From Prochlorococcus marinus str. MIT 9201 (GTDB taxonomy: Bacteria > Cyanobacteriota > Cyanobacteriia > PCC-6307 > Cyanobiaceae): a stretch of 64,000 nucleotides of DNA. The stretch covers positions 124,001 to 188,000 of the forward strand of contig NZ_JNAL01000018.1 in NCBI RefSeq assembly GCF_000759955.1. Direction: 5' to 3'. The notes below the pieces were generated by a model, which did not search any database, was not told the DNA's origin, and was given only the letters and a program-made list of their open reading frames with translations. Shown one piece after another: positions 62,180-64,000 of the stretch (position 1 is the stretch's first letter; each line of letters begins with the position of its first letter). Made by a program: the position numbers and the translations under genes.

Positions 62180-62198
62180 TGTTCTATATACTGTTCTT
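62180..62198 (+). repeat. 19-base motif, copy 2 (TGTTCT pair)
   Basis: TGTTCTATATACTGTTCTT differs from copy 1 at two bases in the spacer only; both TGTTCT units and their 12-base spacing are kept. It lies about 24 bases before the UUCG-loop hairpin. Confidence 0.55.
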
Positions 62199-62221
62199 GT
62201 TAATGTATTAAAAATACTTGG

Positions 62222-62239
62222 GGTTATCTTCGGATAACC
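62222..62239 (+). terminator. Hairpin with UUCG loop, probable terminator
   Basis: GGTTATC at 62222-62228 and GATAACC at 62233-62239 enclose a TTCG tetraloop, an especially stable loop. ACTTTTTG follows on the plus strand, and an AT-rich tract (CCAAGTATTTTT) on the minus strand. It may end transcripts in either direction; the gene at 61635 is the nearest plus-strand candidate, 230 bases upstream. Confidence 0.6.
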
Positions 62240-62270
62240 ACTTTTTGATAAGAAAAGGGGTCATAAAATA

Positions 62271-62290
62271 GTCACCTTCATTAAGGTGAC
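62271..62290. other. Perfect 8-bp hairpin
   Basis: GTCACCTT at 62271-62278 pairs with AAGGTGAC at 62283-62290 around a CATT loop. No immediate T-run follows on the plus strand; TATTTTATG follows on the minus strand. It is one of several stems packed into 62.2-62.6 kb and may be part of a longer structured RNA. Confidence 0.5.
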
Positions 62291-62315
62291 CTTGGACAAC
62301 TTTTTAAAATGTAAA

Positions 62316-62328
62316 AACTCCCCGGGCG
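62316..62328 (-). repeat. Partial duplication of the tRNA-Asn 3' end (att-like)
   Basis: The 13 bases AACTCCCCGGGCG are identical to 63268-63280, which cover the last 11 bases of tRNA-Asn and 2 bases beyond. The match is GC-rich inside AT-rich DNA, so chance is unlikely. It is in the same orientation as the tRNA, 952 bases from it on its 3' side, the layout left by site-specific integration into a tRNA gene. No integrase is present. Confidence 0.65.
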
Positions 62329-62423
62329 AAAGATAGGCAGATCTCTCATAACCTTTTATAGACATTCATAGTCGATCAAATAATTTATATCTCATAGAAA
62401 AAACACTTAAAAACTAAAATTTT

Positions 62424-62444
62424 GATTCCTGAAGTTGCCTAAAA
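62424..62444 (-). repeat. 21-base repeat, copy 1
   Basis: This segment matches 63086-63106 at 19 of 21 positions; the core GAAGTTGCCTAAAA (plus strand, 62431-62444) is identical. On the minus strand it begins at the end of the T-tract of a terminator hairpin (62452-62475), as its sister copy lies just past another. Confidence 0.6.
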
Positions 62445-62451
62445 ATAAAAT

Positions 62452-62526
62452 AAGAGGGCATTTGTTTGCCCTCTTCGAGTCGTATGCACCTCGCTGTCCA
62501 CAAAGTCGATGAAGTGCTTTTGACTC
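62452..62526 (-). ncRNA. Candidate structured RNA with terminator (minus strand)
   Basis: Read on the minus strand, an outer stem GAGTC/GACTC (62526-62522 with 62481-62477), a 4x4 internal loop and an inner stem GCACTTC/GAGGTGC (62517-62511 with 62492-62486) form one hairpin. It is followed by a terminator stem AAGAGGGC/GCCCTCTT (62475-62452) and the T-rich tail ATTTTATTTTT. The inner stem includes a G-U pair on the minus strand that becomes an A-C clash on the plus strand, which favours minus-strand RNA. The 5' end is unknown and may lie near 62640. Confidence 0.5.
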
Positions 62527-62592
62527 CTGAATTATTTCTACTCCTACTGAATAGAAAATGATAGTCGTGACAACCACAAAGCACTAATACTC

Positions 62593-62606
62593 GGGTAGAA
62601 ATACCC
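62593..62606. other. Short hairpin with GAAA tetraloop
   Basis: GGGTA at 62593-62597 and TACCC at 62602-62606 enclose GAAA, a GNRA loop on the plus strand. It lies between the candidate minus-strand RNA and the promoter region of the 49-residue gene. It could belong to either transcript. Confidence 0.4.
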
Positions 62607-62613
62607 TATGAAT

Positions 62614-62640
62614 TTGAAGTAAAAAAGAGGACAATATAAG
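62614..62640 (+). promoter_or_regulatory. Possible promoter of the 49-residue gene
   Basis: TTGAAG at 62614-62619 and TATAAG at 62635-62640 are 15 bases apart and precede the AGGAGG ribosome site by ten bases, giving a very short leader. The spacing is on the short side for a sigma-70 promoter, so this is a tentative call. Confidence 0.35.
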
Positions 62641-62659
62641 TGTAGATACAGGAGGTCTT

Positions 62660-62809
62660 ATGAAAATCATTACTCCTTTCACTATTCTCAATCAAAACTT
62701 CCATGAAATGGATTTGATTAGAGATGCAATGAAGAGTAAAAGATTAGCAACTGAAAGATTGCATGAAGATTATAGAAAAATGTACAAAAATCATCAATTT
62801 GCCTATTGA
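62660..62809 (+). CDS. 49-residue hypothetical protein with strong ribosome-binding site
   Basis: An AGGAGG at 62650-62655, four bases before the ATG, is one of the clearest Shine-Dalgarno sites I noticed in this window. The product starts MKIITPFTILNQNFHEMD and continues as a basic, probably helical sequence (IRDAMKSKRLATERLHEDYR, then KMYKNHQFAY). There is no signal peptide, membrane helix or known motif. The stop lies within a hairpin (62801-62817) that probably ends its transcript. It is convergent with the 65-residue gene. Function unknown. Confidence 0.65.
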   Translation: MKIITPFTILNQNFHEMDLIRDAMKSKRLATERLHEDYRKMYKNHQFAY

Positions 62810-62817
62810 AAATAGGC
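62801..62817 (+). terminator. Hairpin overlapping the stop of the 49-residue gene
   Basis: GCCTATT at 62801-62807 pairs with AATAGGC at 62811-62817 around GAA; the TGA stop is 62807-62809. The following ATTCTATT is only moderately T-rich, so it may be a weak or processing-type terminator. It also separates two convergent small genes by about 11 bases. Confidence 0.5.
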
Positions 62818-62820
62818 ATT

Positions 62821-63018
62821 CTATTCACATTGCTTATTGTTCAATCTGTTGAACATACATTTGCTGTTCATGACCATTCCTTTGTAGTCGGGAAGATTTA
62901 GTTCTTTCAACCAAATAGAAATTTCCTGAGCAGCATCAGACTTTTTAGGCATATAAAAAATTACCTCTTTAGAAGGTTTTATTACTAGATAAGGAGGTAT
63001 CTTGACTGAAATTTTCAT
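62821..63018 (-). CDS. 65-residue hypothetical protein
   Basis: The frame from ATG 63018 codes for MKISVKIPPYLVIKPSKEV followed by a basic part and two cysteines near the end (SKCMFNRL, KQCE). No motif or membrane segment is seen. Upstream on its strand there is no clear ribosome site, but an AT-rich TATATT and an inverted repeat TTTTGC/GCAAAA (63044-63057) lie within 40 bases. It is convergent with the 49-residue gene and inside the interval bounded by the tRNA-derived repeats. Real but unproven. Confidence 0.5.
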   Translation of the reverse strand: MKISVKIPPYLVIKPSKEVIFYMPKKSDAAQEISIWLKELNLPDYKGMVMNSKCMFNRLNNKQCE

Positions 63019-63043
63019 AATTCAAATATATCTAATTGTTTGT

Positions 63044-63057
63044 TTTTGCAAGCAAAA
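63044..63057. promoter_or_regulatory. Inverted repeat upstream of the 65-residue gene
   Basis: TTTTGC at 63044-63049 and GCAAAA at 63052-63057 are separated by two bases. On the minus strand TTGCAA within it could serve as a -35 box, with TATATT 15 bases further on. It may be an operator over a promoter; evidence is positional only. Confidence 0.35.
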
Positions 63058-63085
63058 TATCTTGGACGTATAACCGAAAAGGATG

Positions 63086-63106
63086 GAGTCCAGAAGTTGC
63101 CTAAAA
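63086..63106 (-). repeat. 21-base repeat, copy 2
   Basis: Near-identical to 62424-62444 (two differences in 21), with the invariant core GAAGTTGCCTAAAA at 63093-63106. On the minus strand it lies about 33 bases past the stem-loop at 63139-63180. Confidence 0.6.
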
Positions 63107-63138
63107 CACATTTTTTAAAAGGCTACAACACATAAAAA

Positions 63139-63180
63139 ACACATTTTCACCCAAAAACCTGAACTACTATGAAAATGTGT
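63139..63180 (-). terminator. Long-stem terminator-like hairpin
   Basis: On the minus strand ACACATTTTCA (63180-63170) pairs with TGAAAATGTGT (63149-63139) across a 20-base loop, followed by a T-run (TTTTTTATG). The plus strand has no T-run after the stem, so function, if any, is on the minus strand. It is the second such signal after tRNA-Asn. Confidence 0.55.
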
Positions 63181-63222
63181 GATTCATGAGATATGACAAA
63201 AAGACCAGTTATGCCAATAAAA

Positions 63223-63241
63223 AAGACCCTTTTGGGGTCTT
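63223..63241 (-). terminator. Terminator of tRNA-Asn
   Basis: On the minus strand AAGACCC/GGGTCTT (63241-63235 with 63229-63223) encloses a short loop and runs into TTTTTTATT. It lies about 30 bases after the tRNA 3' end. This is a textbook intrinsic terminator. Confidence 0.8.
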
Positions 63242-63269
63242 ATGGTCATCTAATGATCTTGTAATTGAA

Positions 63270-63341
<72 letters not shown>

Positions 63342-63390
63342 ATATAAAATGAATTTAGCTCTTTAAAGTGCCTTATGACAAGTACAAGAA

Positions 63391-64000
63391 TTAATTATAT
63401 TTAAATTCTGATGGTTTTTGCCAGATAGATAAAGAACCATTTTTCAACTCTGCCACTGCATCAGCATAAGTTAATTCTTCATAACGATGAGTGATCCACA
63501 AAGCAGATAAAGGTTTACTTTTGTCACTTGTGAGATTTTTAATAGTTTGCAAAACTTTTAATTGGCTGGTTTGATCAAGTAAAGCTGTAGGCTCATCCAA
63601 AAGAATAAAATTTCTATTACTAATAAGAGCACATGCAATAGTTAAGCGTTGTTTTTGTCCACCGCTTAAAGTATGAACTGGTCTTTTTTCAAAACCAGTC
63701 ATTCCTACTTGATCAAGCACATATTCAATTTTTTTATTAATTTCATTTTGACTAATATTTTGATTAAGATTTATCAGAAGTTCAGTCCTGCAATTTGGCA
63801 TCAATATTTGATGGTCAGGGTTTTGAAATACCATGCCAATATTAGCTTTTGAATTAACAAATCCATTTTTGGGTTTAATTATTCCATTAATTAATTTTAA
63901 AAAAGTACTTTTTCCGCTACCGTTTTTACCTATTACCATCCAAAATCCAGGTTTTTTTATTGAGAAATTACATTTAAAAATTAAATCTTCTTTTCCCCCC
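63391..64000 (-). CDS. ECF/CbiO-type ABC transporter ATPase (partial, 5' end beyond the window)
   Basis: The frame stays open to the right edge, so the true N-terminus is not included; an internal ATG at 63939 is part of the motif FWMVIGKNGSGKST and not a start. Walker A is followed by the Q-loop GMVFQNPDHQIL, signature TLSGGQKQRLTIACAL and Walker B FILLDEPTALLD, then the switch histidine in ITHRYEEL. This pattern fits energy-coupling-factor ATPases for cobalt, nickel or vitamins. Its partners and substrate are outside the window. Confidence 0.88.
   Translation of the reverse strand, partial: GGKEDLIFKCNFSIKKPGFWMVIGKNGSGKSTFLKLINGIIKPKNGFVNSKANIGMVFQNPDHQILMPNCRTELLINLNQNISQNEINKKIEYVLDQVGMTGFEKRPVHTLSGGQKQRLTIACALISNRNFILLDEPTALLDQTSQLKVLQTIKNLTSDKSKPLSALWITHRYEELTYADAVAELKNGSLSIWQKPSEFKYN

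Larger units (their letters stand above)
61995..62221. other. AT-rich gene-free stretch holding a duplicated 19-base motif
   Basis: Nothing longer than a few codons is open here. The main structure is a pair of 19-base near-copies at 62102-62120 and 62180-62198, each itself built of two TGTTCT hexamers 12 bases apart. The gene-free interval as a whole continues to 62659. Confidence 0.5.

Noticed and set aside
62484-62561. A 25-codon plus-strand open frame starting MHLAVHKVDEVL
   Set aside because: It has no ribosome-binding site, and the region's stems and T-tract favour a structured RNA on the minus strand. I keep it as an unlikely alternative only.
63391-63939. The ATP-binding protein starting at ATG 63939
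   Set aside because: That methionine lies within the strand leading into Walker A, and the frame is open upstream to the window edge with family-like sequence, so the gene is truncated by the window.

Overview
The window reads as a piece of a small, AT-rich cyanobacterial chromosome, almost certainly high-light-adapted Prochlorococcus. The evidence is the gene set: divergent men genes for phylloquinone, NDH-1 subunits including the cyanobacterial NdhM, ChlM, the carotenoid genes crtP, crtB and a Z-ISO homologue, Ycf3, Ycf34, and the regulators RpaA, RpaB, RbcR and PedR. Base composition is very AT-rich, spacing is tight, gene ends overlap, and TTG/GTG starts are frequent. There is no transposase, integrase, phage structural gene, rRNA or CRISPR array. 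Strain assignment would need a database comparison.

Layout. 1-1255 holds the N-terminal part of a double-ABC peptide-type transporter ATPase. 1311-13379 is housekeeping: the (p)ppGpp enzyme, mnmE, nadC, argS, hisC, trpG/pabA, dgkA, ybeY, prfB (with a programmed +1 frameshift) and a glutaredoxin. 13385-19348 has glutathione synthetase and the phylloquinone block: menF on the minus strand, menA-menC-menE on the plus strand, and a hotdog thioesterase. 19357-30220 carries ndhH, rsmH, a cysteine desulfurase, a NarL-type response regulator, chlM, purE, cysC, a SUI1-like factor, trpB, a rhodanese, a DUF3352-like protein and gltA. 30299-34453 is an ndhA-I-G-E, nadK and CYTH run. 34546-37971 has pedR, metF, a sugar-nucleotide transferase and scpA. 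38096-47045 combines photosynthetic electron transport and carotenoids: ndhD, ndhF, Z-ISO, rbcR, ndhM, crtP, crtB. 47046-53698 has an RRM protein, a tRNA nucleotidyltransferase, ycf34, tsaB and the lipid operon plsX-fabH-fabD-plsC. 53699-61232 runs rpaB, radA, ycf3, a copper ATPase, tmk, holB, rpaA.

The end of the window (61233-63390) is different. It is gene-poor, contains only tiny unrecognised genes, and is full of hairpins, terminators and short repeats, next to tRNA-Asn. A 13-base copy of the tRNA 3' end lies about 950 bases downstream of the tRNA, as expected for a tRNA-targeted integration scar. Inside that interval are two small convergent genes, a candidate structured RNA on the minus strand, and a 21-base repeat present twice, each time just past a minus-strand terminator-like hairpin. 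This is the most promising place for something undescribed. A second point is the long valine/serine/asparagine heptad-repeat extension on PlsX. The last 610 bases are the start of an ECF/CbiO-type ABC ATPase that runs off the window.

Functionally, much of the window serves thylakoid electron flow and its control: NDH-1, phylloquinone for photosystem I, carotenoids, chlorophyll and photosystem I assembly, together with several of the few transcription regulators expected in such a genome.
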